A stretch of DNA of 64,000 bases from Cryobacterium melibiosiphilum (lineage in GTDB: Bacteria > Actinomycetota > Actinomycetes > Actinomycetales > Microbacteriaceae): NCBI RefSeq assembly GCF_003602235.1, contig NZ_QZVS01000095.1, positions 356-64,355 of the forward strand, written 5' to 3'. Every line of letters begins with the position of its first letter. Within the stretch, counting starts at the first letter, position 1. The notes below the pieces were generated by a model. The model was not told the origin of the DNA, did no database searches, and saw only the letters and a program-made list of their open reading frames with translations. A program made the position numbers and the translations under genes. Shown one piece after another: positions 25,614-33,318 of the stretch.

Positions 25614-26534
25614 GTGCCACCCCGTTCCCCCCTCCCGCAGCGACACGGGCTCGATGCGGCCTGGGTCGGCACCCCGGAGCGCTCGCCGCATCCGCGCTGG
25701 ACGACGATGGGCGACTGGCTCGAGGAGCGTTTGTCGGAGCGCGTGGATGTCGTCGAGTTTCTGACCCAGGGCCGGTTCGCCTATGAGTCGGGGGCTCTGG
25801 TCGACGGCGGCGACCCCTACCGGCCCTACACGTTCATCTGGTTTCACCGTGACTTGGCCGAGGAAAAGGTCGTGCCGGGGGAGATCCACGTGGTCTTCCG
25901 CGACGACCGGATCGTGGTGGTCGACAAGCCGGCCTTTCTCTCGACCATTCCTCGCGGGCAGCACGTTGTGCAGAGCGTCGTGGTGCGGCTGCGCGCCGAA
26001 CTGGGGCTGCCGGAGCTCTCGCCGCTGCACCGCCTCGACCGGGGGACCTCTGGCCTGCTCGTGCTCGCGACGGAGCGCCGGTGGCGCGGGGCGTACCAGA
26101 GCATGTTCCAGCGCCAGGAGATGCACAAAACGTACCGGGCCCTCGCGCCGCTGCTGCCGGGCCTCGAGCTGCCGGTGACGGTGCGCAACCACCTCGCCTC
26201 ACGTCGCGGGCAGTTGCAGGCCGAAGTGCTCGCCGATGCCCCGGTGAACGCCGAGTCGCTGGTCGAACTCGACTCGGTGATCGACGGGATGGGCGTTTAC
26301 ACCCTGACCCCGCGCACCGGCCGCACCCACCAGCTGCGCAGGCACATGCTGGGACTCGGCATTCCGATCACCGACGATCCGCTGTATCCGGTCGTGCGCG
26401 ACGTCTCCCTGGACGACTTCAGCCGGCCCCTGCAGCTGCTGGCGAACGAGGTGCGCTTCACCGACCCGGTCGACGGGTCGGCGCGGCACTTCACGAGCGT
26501 GCGCACCCTGCCGCTGGTCAGCGACGTCGTTTGA
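25614..26534 (+). CDS. RluA-family pseudouridine synthase
   Basis: A 306-aa RNA pseudouridine synthase of the RluA/RsuA superfamily. The active-site motif is LHRLDRGTSGLLVLA with catalytic Asp142; the conserved HKTYRAL and GRTHQLRRHM motifs follow. An N-terminal about 90-residue extension with an S4-like or related fold precedes the core (VDVVEFLTQGRFAYESG). It would isomerise uridine in rRNA or tRNA. I start at GTG 25614; GTG codons are common starts here, but the binding site is weak. Divergent from the LAL gene. Confidence 0.88.
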   Translation: MPPRSPLPQRHGLDAAWVGTPERSPHPRWTTMGDWLEERLSERVDVVEFLTQGRFAYESGALVDGGDPYRPYTFIWFHRDLAEEKVVPGEIHVVFRDDRIVVVDKPAFLSTIPRGQHVVQSVVVRLRAELGLPELSPLHRLDRGTSGLLVLATERRWRGAYQSMFQRQEMHKTYRALAPLLPGLELPVTVRNHLASRRGQLQAEVLADAPVNAESLVELDSVIDGMGVYTLTPRTGRTHQLRRHMLGLGIPITDDPLYPVVRDVSLDDFSRPLQLLANEVRFTDPVDGSARHFTSVRTLPLVSDVV

Positions 26535-26591
26535 CCAGCACGACCCGGCTACGGATGCGAGGATGGATGAGCGCGCCCGCCTGATGGTGGC

Positions 26592-26675
26592 GCGGCACCA
26601 CGATGTCTGCAGCACCACGATGTCCGCAGCACAACCGTATCCGCGGCACCACCAAATCCGCGCACCACCATATCC
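26592..26675. repeat. Five tandem 16-17-nt units upstream of the FBP gene
   Basis: Units start at 26592, 26609, 26626, 26643 (17 nt each) and 26660 (16 nt). Consensus is GCRGCACCACNATRTCC, followed by a worn sixth copy. The array ends 24 bp before the FBP start, so it may serve as a repeated operator; it may also be a simple minisatellite. Confidence 0.85.
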
Positions 26676-26699
26676 GTAGTACCCGACAGACAAGGCACC

Positions 26700-27191
26700 A
26701 TGCTCCCGCTGACCGATCCAGAGATCCGTGCCTCGCTCGTGAACGTGTCCATGCGGGAACGCAAAGGCCTCACGCTGCCCACCAACTTCGCCGCCCTTCC
26801 GTGGGACAGTCTGGACTTTCTCGGCTGGCGAGACCCGAAAATTCCGGGCATCGGCTACGTCATCACGGCGCTCGACGACGCGCCCGTCGGGATTCTGCTG
26901 ACCCAGGCGAAAGGCCGGATGCAGACGCGGCCCCAATGCTCGTGGTGCACCGACGTGCAGCTGCCGAACGAGGTTGTGCTTTTCAGCGCCAAGCGCGCCG
27001 GTGCGGCCGGACGCAACGGCGATACCGTGGCGACCCTCGCATGCGCCAACTTCGAGTGCTGCGCCAACGTGCGTAAGCTCCCCTCGATGGCCTACATCGG
27101 CTTCGACGTGGAGGCGGCCCGCCGCGACCGCATCGCCTCGCTGGGCGAGCACGTGGGCAACTTCGTGCAAGACGTGCGCGACGGGAACTGA
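26700..27191 (+). CDS. FBP-type elongation factor G-binding zinc-finger protein
   Basis: A 163-aa protein with the FBP/FusB C-terminal treble-clef zinc finger: cysteines in QCSWCTD and in CANFECCANVRK, about 45 residues apart. The N-terminal part (SMRERKGLTLPTNFAALPWDSLDFLGW) matches actinobacterial FBP-domain proteins. The FusB relatives bind elongation factor G and free stalled ribosomes, giving fusidic-acid tolerance. The start is ATG 26700, and the upstream 165 bp contain the tandem array. Role in this organism is inferred from the family. Confidence 0.88.
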   Translation: MLPLTDPEIRASLVNVSMRERKGLTLPTNFAALPWDSLDFLGWRDPKIPGIGYVITALDDAPVGILLTQAKGRMQTRPQCSWCTDVQLPNEVVLFSAKRAGAAGRNGDTVATLACANFECCANVRKLPSMAYIGFDVEAARRDRIASLGEHVGNFVQDVRDGN

Positions 27192-27232
27192 CCAGCCTCT
27201 CGTCAGGCGGGCGGCGGCAATAAACTGGCGTG

Positions 27233-28273
27233 GTGAGCAACGCCGAGGTCGAACCCGATGAGGTCCTGTGCCAGGCGTCGGCCGTGGCCGCTGACCTGCA
27301 GATCCTGGCGCCGCGAGACGTGCCGCTCGGCGGCCTGCGGTCGATGAACGTGCGGCGCACCCTGCCCCAGCGGCACCGTTCCCTGATCGGAGCCTGGTGC
27401 TTTCTCGATCATTACGGTCCCGACCTCCTGAGTGAGATCGGCGGAATGCGGGTGCCGCGGCATCCGCACACCGGATTGCAGACCGTGAGCTGGTTGTTCA
27501 CCGGCGAGATCGAACACCGGGACTCGGCCGGTTTTCACGCGATCGTACGGCCCGGCGAGCTCAACCTGATGACCGCCGGCCGCGGCATCAGCCACTCGGA
27601 ATTCTCGACCCCCGACACGACGGTCTTGCACGGCGCGCAACTCTGGGTGGCGCTGCCCGACGGCGCCCGCCAGATGGAGCCCACCTTCGAGCATTTCCGG
27701 CCCGAGCCGCTGCACGGTGACGGTTTTACGATGCGGGTATTCCTTGGCTCGCTCGGCGGCAGCACCTCGCCGGTCGTCACGCATACCCCGCTGCTCGGCG
27801 CCGAGATTCTGCTCGAAGCGGATGCCCACCTCACCCTGCAGCTCGACCCCACGTTCGAGCATGGCCTGCTCGTCGACACCGGCGTGCTCACCCTCGACGG
27901 CACCGTCGTCGCGCAGGATCACCTGGCCTATCAGCCGGTCGGGCGCTCGTCGCTGACCCTGGTCGCCGGAGCGGATGGCGCGCGTCTGCTGCTCATCGGC
28001 GGCGCGCCGCTCGGCGAACAGATCTTGATGTGGTGGAACTTCGTCGCACGAAGCCACGACGAGATCGTCGCCTACCGCGCCCAGTGGCAGGCCGAGATCG
28101 GCGCGGCCGAGCCCGCTACGGCAGCCTCGGACGGCGGCGGCCCGCCGGGCGTTGTGCCCGGCGGTGGCGCGGCATCCGCTGATGGCCCACGATTTGGCAC
28201 GTTCCCCGCAGGCCAGCCCGCGCCGATCCCCGCACCATCGCTGCCGACGGTGCGCCTGCGACCCCGCGGCTGA
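27233..28273 (+). CDS. Pirin family protein
   Basis: A 346-aa bicupin. The N-terminal cupin has MRVPRHPHTGLQTVSWLFTGE and later AGRGISHSEFS, giving the metal-binding His/His/His/Glu set; the C-terminal cupin follows from about residue 180. The tail is Gly/Pro/Ala-rich and longer than in most pirins. Family members are iron proteins, some with quercetinase activity; the role here is unknown. Two tandem GTG codons (27230, 27233) could start it, and the binding site is weak. Confidence 0.9.
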   Translation: MSNAEVEPDEVLCQASAVAADLQILAPRDVPLGGLRSMNVRRTLPQRHRSLIGAWCFLDHYGPDLLSEIGGMRVPRHPHTGLQTVSWLFTGEIEHRDSAGFHAIVRPGELNLMTAGRGISHSEFSTPDTTVLHGAQLWVALPDGARQMEPTFEHFRPEPLHGDGFTMRVFLGSLGGSTSPVVTHTPLLGAEILLEADAHLTLQLDPTFEHGLLVDTGVLTLDGTVVAQDHLAYQPVGRSSLTLVAGADGARLLLIGGAPLGEQILMWWNFVARSHDEIVAYRAQWQAEIGAAEPATAASDGGGPPGVVPGGGAASADGPRFGTFPAGQPAPIPAPSLPTVRLRPRG

Positions 28274-28285
28274 CCTAGCGAGCAG

Positions 28286-28442
28286 CGTCGTGCGCCCGAA
28301 GGCTGCAGGTGCCCGAAACCTGCGCCCTCTCGTGCGCCGGCAAGCTGCTTGTGCGCCCAGAACCTGCACTCCGGCGCGCTCATGCGCCCAAAAACTGCAC
28401 GTGCGCTTGGCAGGCCCGGCGCACGAGCAGTTTTTGGGCGCA
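28286..28442. repeat. Degenerate repeat cluster ending in a long palindrome (24-nt arms, 12-nt loop)
   Basis: A core GTGCGCCCAAAAACTGC recurs in worn copies at about 28288, 28309, 28331 and 28349, then forms a palindrome with arms 28383-28406 and 28419-28442 (one mismatch) and loop 28407-28418. The A-run and T-run lie inside the stem. It fills the space between the pirin and phosphatase genes, both on the plus strand. A close copy is at 40790-40854. Confidence 0.88.
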
Positions 28443-28544
28443 CGAGCCCGGGTGCCGCCGCATCAGGCGCACCGAGCGCCCGCGCTGAGCGGGCAGCGCG
28501 GCGCCATGTCGGCGGTGTCAGAGCGGATCTATAGGCTGGAGCGC

Positions 28545-29252
28545 ATGGCCACAGTCATCCTCGTGCGGCACGGCCGCACCACCGCCAATGCCACCGGAAT
28601 GCTCGCCGGGCGCACCCCCGGGGTCACGCTCGACCCGGTCGGCCGCGACCAGGCCACGCTGGTGGGAGCGCGGCTCGCCCTGGTGACGCTCGTCGGCGTC
28701 GTGAGCAGCCCGCTCGAACGCTGCCGGGAGACCGCGCAGCTGATCCTCGACCACGGCACGGGCTCGCAGGTCACGCTGCTCGAACCCGACCTCACCGAGT
28801 GCGACTACGGAGACTGGCAGGGCCGGGCGCTGAGTGAGCTCAGTACCGAGAAGCTCTGGTCGGTTGTTCAGAGCCAACCCTCGGCGGTCACCTTTCCCAG
28901 CGGCGAGTCGATGGCCGCGATGCAGGCCCGATCCGTCGCGGCGATCCGGCGCCATGACGCCGCCTTCGAAGCCCAACACGGCCCCGGCGCGGTGTGGCTC
29001 GCGGTCAGCCACGGCGACATCATCAAATCGGTGCTCGCCGATGCCCTCGGCATGCACCTGGACCTGTTCCAGCGCATCAACGTGGGGCCGGCATCCGTAT
29101 CGATCGTGCACTACGGGCCGACCCGGCCGAGCGTCTACGCCACCAACACCGATGGCGGCGACCTGTCGTGGCTCGGCGCGAGCGCCCCGGCGGCCGAGGC
29201 CGCGGTCGGTGGCGGGGCCGGGCATCCCTCGCCGCAGACGGCGCGGGCCTGA
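28545..29252 (+). CDS. Histidine phosphatase (phosphoglycerate mutase-like)
   Basis: A 235-aa enzyme with the phosphohistidine motif LVRHGRTTAN (His9), the Arg in SSPLERCRETA, the acidic LTECDYGDW and the second His in VSHGDIIKS. It belongs to the group of MSMEG_4193-like phosphatases that stand beside DUF3090 and SCO1664-type genes in many actinobacteria. Substrate unknown. ATG 28545 has CTGGAG upstream; ATG 28506 is possible but weaker. First gene of a probable three-gene operon. Confidence 0.9.
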   Translation: MATVILVRHGRTTANATGMLAGRTPGVTLDPVGRDQATLVGARLALVTLVGVVSSPLERCRETAQLILDHGTGSQVTLLEPDLTECDYGDWQGRALSELSTEKLWSVVQSQPSAVTFPSGESMAAMQARSVAAIRRHDAAFEAQHGPGAVWLAVSHGDIIKSVLADALGMHLDLFQRINVGPASVSIVHYGPTRPSVYATNTDGGDLSWLGASAPAAEAAVGGGAGHPSPQTARA

Positions 29253-29302
29253 GTTGCCGGCGCCACGCGTTGCACGCCTCAATGCTCGTCTAAAATAGAA
29301 CC

Positions 29303-29842
29303 ATGCCCACAATCGTGCACGAGTTCGCCTGGCCCGATCGGGTCGTCATCGGCACCATCGGACTGCCCGGTGACCGTACCTTCTACCTGCAGGCGCGCGC
29401 CGGGTCCAAGCTCGTCAGCATCGCCCTCGAGAAGCAGCAGTCGGCGCTGCTGGCCGAGAAAATCGACGCAGCCCTCGATGAGCTGATGTCGACCACCGGC
29501 AACCCGTTCAGCATTCCGACCACAACGCCCATCGAGCTCGTCGACAACGACCCGCTCGAACCGGTCGTGGAAGAATTTCGCGCCGGCATGATGGGCCTCG
29601 GCTGGGACCCCTCGACCGTGCAGTTCGTCATCGAGGCGTACCCGATCGTCGACGACGAAGACGAAGACGGGCCCGCCGGGGAACCGGCCGAAAAACTGCT
29701 GCTGCGCATCCCGGTCGGCACCGCCCGGGCCTTCGCCAAGCGCACCCGTGAGATCGTGGGTGCCGGCCGTCCGATGTGCCCGCTCTGCGGCAACCCGGTC
29801 GACGCCGACGGGCACACCTGCACTCTGCCCGGCGTTTCCTGA
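29303..29842 (+). CDS. DUF3090 family protein
   Basis: A 179-aa acidic cytoplasmic protein with the DUF3090 opening (MPTIVHEFAWPDRVVIGTI) and a C-terminal CPLCGNPVDADGHTC, a four-ligand zinc knuckle. It resembles YjbR-type or proteasome-linked factors only loosely; function is unknown. Its conserved neighbours are the histidine phosphatase upstream and the SCO1664-like gene 28 nt downstream, so the three probably act together. Confidence 0.92.
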   Translation: MPTIVHEFAWPDRVVIGTIGLPGDRTFYLQARAGSKLVSIALEKQQSALLAEKIDAALDELMSTTGNPFSIPTTTPIELVDNDPLEPVVEEFRAGMMGLGWDPSTVQFVIEAYPIVDDEDEDGPAGEPAEKLLLRIPVGTARAFAKRTREIVGAGRPMCPLCGNPVDADGHTCTLPGVS

Positions 29843-29870
29843 CGATGGCGCTTCCGTGAGCGAGGTCTCG

Positions 29871-30641
29871 ATGACGACGGATGCCGCGCTGCCGGCCGGT
29901 CAGATCGAGCTCACCGGACGCATCCGTACCGCTTCGAACGCGACGTTTCTTGGAACCATCGGCGGCGTCACCGTGGTGTACAAGCCGATCGCGGGGGAGC
30001 ATCCGCTCTGGGACTTTCCCGACGGCAATCTTGCCAGCCGGGAATCCGCGGCATTCCTGGTCTCCGAGGCCCTCGGCTGGAACGTCGTGCCGCGCACCTG
30101 GCTGCGTGACGGCCCGATGGGCCCCGGAATGGTGCAGCTGTGGCAGCACGTCGACCCTGACCAGTCGGCGGTTGACCTCGTCGCGACCGACGCGGTGCCC
30201 GTGCACGGCTGGCGCCACGTGCTCGAGGGCACCGACGAAGACGGTGAGCCGGTCGCGCTGATCCACGAGGACTCGGCTGCCCTCCGCCGCATGGCCGTCT
30301 TCGACGTCATCGTCAACAACGCCGACCGCAAGGGCGACCACATTCTGGCGATGCCCGACGGGCACCGCCACGGAGTCGACCACGGCCTCACCTTCCACGC
30401 GGAGCACAAGCTACGCACAGTGCTCTGGGGATGGCTCGGCGACGACCTCGACGCCGAGGAACTGGCTGGCATAGACCAGATCAGCGCGCAGCTGTCCGGC
30501 GACCTCGGCAGGGCCCTCGCCGAGCTGCTGACCCCGGTCGAAATCGCCGCCCTGGCCGCCCGCTGCGCTGCGCTGCGGGCCGCAGGAACGTTTCCAGCCC
30601 CGCACGGTGAGATGCCGGCCGTGCCCTGGCCGCTGTTCTAG
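29871..30641 (+). CDS. SCO1664 family kinase-fold protein
   Basis: A 256-aa protein. It has VTVVYKPIAGEHPLWDFPDG near the N-terminus (Lys in a kinase-like beta strand), then FDVIVNNADRKGDHIL and HGVDHGLTFH, which correspond to the HxD-like and metal-binding motifs of the PI3/4-kinase and HipA-like fold. Function is unknown. ATG 29871 has GCGAGG five bases away; GTG 29856 is the alternative. In related genomes mshC of mycothiol synthesis often follows, but it does not here. Confidence 0.88.
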   Translation: MTTDAALPAGQIELTGRIRTASNATFLGTIGGVTVVYKPIAGEHPLWDFPDGNLASRESAAFLVSEALGWNVVPRTWLRDGPMGPGMVQLWQHVDPDQSAVDLVATDAVPVHGWRHVLEGTDEDGEPVALIHEDSAALRRMAVFDVIVNNADRKGDHILAMPDGHRHGVDHGLTFHAEHKLRTVLWGWLGDDLDAEELAGIDQISAQLSGDLGRALAELLTPVEIAALAARCAALRAAGTFPAPHGEMPAVPWPLF

Positions 30642-30653
30642 GCCCGCTTGACG

Positions 30654-31412
30654 ATGATGCAGATTCGAAACATCGGAGTGTCGGTGCTCAAGGGCGGGCG
30701 GCACACGCCCGCGCAGCGGGTGGACCTGAGATCCGACGGCCCGGTCGATGACCGGGTCTTCGCGGTGGTCGACCTGGCCGCGGGCCGGGTGCTGAAGACG
30801 GTGGACAATCCGTCGCTGGTGGGCTGCGAGGCGCATTGGCAGGCAGGTGAGCTCGTGGTGGAGGTCGTCGGGCAGCAGCTTGCCGCGACCCCGGGGACGG
30901 ATGGCCGCCGCGTCACCCTGGACTACTGGGGTCGCGCGGTGACGATGACGGTCGTCGATGGCCCGTGGGCGCCTGCCTTGAGCCGGTTGCTCGGGCGCGG
31001 CGTCGCGCTCGCCCGCATCGAGGCGCCGGGCGGGGTCGTCTACGGCGACACCGTGGCGCTCGTGTCGACGGGTTCCCTCGAGCGGCTCGCGCTCGAGAGC
31101 GGAATACCCGTCGACTCGCGGCGGTTCCGGTCGACGTTCACCATCGACACCGGCGACGCGGATGCCCACACCGAGGACTTCTGGAATGGCCGAAAACTCG
31201 AGGTGGGCGGCGCGACGCTGCTGGTGGGCGCGGGCATCCCGCGCTGCGCGGTGATCGACCTGGATCCCGACACCGGCGACCGTGGCTCGAACCTATTGAA
31301 GACCCTCGGCGGCTATCGGCTCGAGGCGGGCGAGATCAACTTCGGCGTGTATGCCCGTGTCGTGCGCCCGGGTGTCGTCTCGGTCGGCGACCACGTGCGC
31401 CTGGCGCCGTAA
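30654..31412 (+). CDS. MOSC domain protein
   Basis: A 252-aa protein with the N-terminal MOSC beta-barrel (IRNIGVSVLKGGRHTPAQ) and the MOSC core, including SRRFRSTFTID, GDADAHTEDFWNG and IPRCAVIDLDPDTGD with its Cys. MOSC proteins carry sulfur or bind the molybdenum cofactor, as in YiiM/YcbX or mARC. It begins 12 nt after the SCO1664-like stop and may be read in the same transcript. Start is ATG 30654 or 30657; TTG 30648 is less likely. Confidence 0.88.
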   Translation: MMQIRNIGVSVLKGGRHTPAQRVDLRSDGPVDDRVFAVVDLAAGRVLKTVDNPSLVGCEAHWQAGELVVEVVGQQLAATPGTDGRRVTLDYWGRAVTMTVVDGPWAPALSRLLGRGVALARIEAPGGVVYGDTVALVSTGSLERLALESGIPVDSRRFRSTFTIDTGDADAHTEDFWNGRKLEVGGATLLVGAGIPRCAVIDLDPDTGDRGSNLLKTLGGYRLEAGEINFGVYARVVRPGVVSVGDHVRLAP

Positions 31413-31454
31413 CCCGTACACCTGTCCCACCCTGCACCCATCATCTGGAGTCCC

Positions 31455-32561
31455 ATGCCCTTCGCCGACGAACTCATCGGAGTTCAGACCGCGCGCGCTC
31501 TCGCCGCGGCCATCCACGCGGCCGCCCCGCAGGCCGAACTCGCGGCGCTGAACGCCGCCGCCGAGGTTCTGGCTCCGCTGTCGCTGCGGCAACGCAGCGA
31601 CCTGCTGCGCGACGCGCTGCTGACCGACCTGCCCGGCGACTACGAGACGTTCGCGGGCGTCATCCGCACGGCCGCGGCCGGCGCCGCGCCGTTCACGGGC
31701 TGGCTGATCTGGCCGGTCACGAGCGCCATTGCCCTCAAGGCGATCGCGGAAGGCACCGACACGGCGTTCGACGACGGCATGGCCATGCTCGCCGCCCTCA
31801 CTCCGCGCCTCACCTCGGAGTTCGCGATCCGTCTGCTGCTCGCTCACGACTTCGCCCGGGCCATGCCGATCGTGCTCGAGTGGACCACCTCCGCCGATCC
31901 GGATGTGCGGCGGCTCGCCTCCGAGGGTACCCGCCCGTTCCTGCCGTGGGCGATCCGGGTGCCGGCGATCCTGGCCGACCCCGCCGCGACCCTGCCCGTG
32001 CTGCACGCCCTCTACCGCGACGACAACGAGGTCGTGCGCCGCTCGGTCGCCAACCACCTCAACGACCTCAGCCGGCAGCAGCCCGAGCTCGTCGTCACAA
32101 CAACCGCGGCCTGGCTGGCGGCGCCCGACGAGAACACGGCTCAGCTCGTGCGCCACGCGCTGCGCACCCTGATCAAGAAGGGCAACCCGCAGGCGCTCGC
32201 CCAGCAGGGTTTCCATCCGGCCGAAGTGGATGTCGTCGGCCCCGATCTCGACGCGGCCACCGTCGTCTTCGGCGGCACAATCGGATTCGCCGTGGGCATC
32301 CGAAACATCGGGGCGGAGCCCGCACGGCTGGCAGTCGATTACGTGGTGCACCATCAGAAGGCCAACGGCACCCTCACCGGCAAGACGTTCAAGCTCACCA
32401 CGGTGACTCTGGCGCCGGGGGAGCGGGTGGAGCTGAGTCGCACGCACTCCTTCCGGGCGATCACGACGCGGCGCTACCACCCGGGCGCGCACGCCTTCGA
32501 GGTGCAGGTGAACGGGGTGCTCTCGGGCCGGGCCGACTTCGTGCTGCTGCCCGGAGACTGA
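31455..32561 (+). CDS. AlkC-like DNA alkylation repair protein
   Basis: A 368-aa HEAT-repeat DNA glycosylase-family protein. The first about 270 residues are helical repeats (VVRRSVANHLNDLSRQQPEL is a typical one); the C-terminal about 95 residues form an Ig-like beta domain (FGGTIGFAVGIRNIGAEPAR, GERVELSRTHSFRAIT). That fusion is the AlkC layout, not AlkD. AlkC removes 3-methyladenine. ATG 31455 has CTGGAG upstream. Separate from the MOSC gene by 42 nt, same strand. Confidence 0.85.
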   Translation: MPFADELIGVQTARALAAAIHAAAPQAELAALNAAAEVLAPLSLRQRSDLLRDALLTDLPGDYETFAGVIRTAAAGAAPFTGWLIWPVTSAIALKAIAEGTDTAFDDGMAMLAALTPRLTSEFAIRLLLAHDFARAMPIVLEWTTSADPDVRRLASEGTRPFLPWAIRVPAILADPAATLPVLHALYRDDNEVVRRSVANHLNDLSRQQPELVVTTTAAWLAAPDENTAQLVRHALRTLIKKGNPQALAQQGFHPAEVDVVGPDLDAATVVFGGTIGFAVGIRNIGAEPARLAVDYVVHHQKANGTLTGKTFKLTTVTLAPGERVELSRTHSFRAITTRRYHPGAHAFEVQVNGVLSGRADFVLLPGD

Positions 32562-32576
32562 CCTCGGGCTGCCGAA

Positions 32577-32606
32577 CTGATGTCACTATTCCTGATGTCA
32601 CTATTC
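32577..32606. promoter_or_regulatory. Two tandem 15-nt direct repeats next to a promoter
   Basis: CTGATGTCACTATTC occurs twice without a gap (32577-32591, 32592-32606), ending one base before the TTGACA of the promoter. Position and exactness suggest operator half-sites for a dimer, perhaps the HTH protein itself. Confidence 0.6.
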
Positions 32607-32607
32607 A

Positions 32608-32636
32608 TTGACACCCTGGAGGCGTCAATCTAAGCT
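32608..32636 (+). promoter_or_regulatory. Sigma-70 promoter, probably leaderless
   Basis: TTGACA at 32608-32613 (perfect -35), 17-nt spacer, TAAGCT at 32631-32636 as -10. The expected transcription start falls at about the A of ATG 32643, so the small HTH gene is probably read from a leaderless mRNA; indeed no ribosome binding site precedes it. Confidence 0.65.
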
Positions 32637-32642
32637 GACAGC

Positions 32643-32876
32643 ATGGTGGACACCACGACAAACGACCCGAACGATCCGGTCGGTCATCTGGTCGCGCTGC
32701 GGGCTGTGGCCGAGGCACGCCGTGACCTGGACGACCGCGAGTATTTTCACGTGTTGCAGGCCCGAGCCCTCGGGGTGAGCTGGGAGGGCATTGCCTCCGC
32801 TCTCGGAGTCTCCCGGCAGGCCGTGCACCGCCGATTCCGTCGCCGCATCGCCGGTGACGCGCTCGCGACATCGTGA
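32643..32876 (+). CDS. Small helix-turn-helix protein, 77 aa
   Basis: The C-terminal half is a sigma-region-4-like helix-turn-helix: LGVSWEGIASALGVSRQAVHRRFRRR. The N-terminal part (HLVALRAVAEARRDLDDRE) is helical and may dimerise. It should bind DNA; the two 15-nt repeats just upstream of its promoter are candidate sites, implying autoregulation. It ends four bases before the DUF1801 gene, so both form an operon. Confidence 0.85.
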   Translation: MVDTTTNDPNDPVGHLVALRAVAEARRDLDDREYFHVLQARALGVSWEGIASALGVSRQAVHRRFRRRIAGDALATS

Positions 32877-32880
32877 CAAG

Positions 32881-33264
32881 ATGATCAATCGCTCCGGCGA
32901 CGTCGACACTTTCATGCGCTCCCTCGATCACCCCCTGGACGCGGTCGTTCAGCAGCTGCGGCTGGCCATTCTGCAGGCCGAACCCAAGCTGACCGAGCAC
33001 ATCAAGTGGAACGCCCCGAGTTTCTGCCGCGACGGCATCGACCGCATCACCTTCAATCTGCGGGCGACCGATCGAGTGCAGATCATCTTTCATCGGGGAG
33101 CCAAGTCCGTCGTGGACGCGACGCCCTTTCACTTCGAGGATGTCACCGGCCTGCTGCAGATGATCAGCGCGGAGCGCGGCCAGGTCGTGTTTTCTGATGC
33201 GCTGACCGCGCGGGCCCAGCAGAAGGCGTTCCTGTTGCTGGTTCACGCCTGGATCAGGGCCTGA
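32881..33264 (+). CDS. DUF1801 family protein
   Basis: A 127-aa protein with the YdhG/DUF1801 features: LRLAILQAEPKLTEHIKWNAPSF, then ITFNLRATDRVQIIFHRG. These are small cytoplasmic alpha/beta proteins of unknown function, related in fold to frataxin/Nqo15-like domains. ATG 32881 lies four bases after the HTH gene stop; the two are likely co-expressed. Confidence 0.87.
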   Translation: MINRSGDVDTFMRSLDHPLDAVVQQLRLAILQAEPKLTEHIKWNAPSFCRDGIDRITFNLRATDRVQIIFHRGAKSVVDATPFHFEDVTGLLQMISAERGQVVFSDALTARAQQKAFLLLVHAWIRA

Positions 33265-33318
33265 CGCGACCCGGGGAACCCACTCCTCCGGGAAAAGCCG
33301 CGATCAGGTCGGCAGCGC

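Noticed and set aside
22722-26192. Extension of the LAL regulator to 1156 aa
   Set aside because: The extra N-terminal part is antisense to the pseudouridine synthase; the MalT-like ATKLFVPP opening starts at 25448.
26592-26675. CRISPR-like array
   Set aside because: Units are directly adjacent without spacers and no cas genes are present; it is a simple tandem repeat.
31293-32492. Minus-strand frame opposite the AlkC-like gene
   Set aside because: The sense strand codes a recognisable HEAT/Ig protein; the antisense product has no features.
30965-32611. Plus-strand Arg-rich frame across MOSC and AlkC genes
   Set aside because: Runs through two real genes out of frame and is almost pure Arg/Pro/Gly/His.
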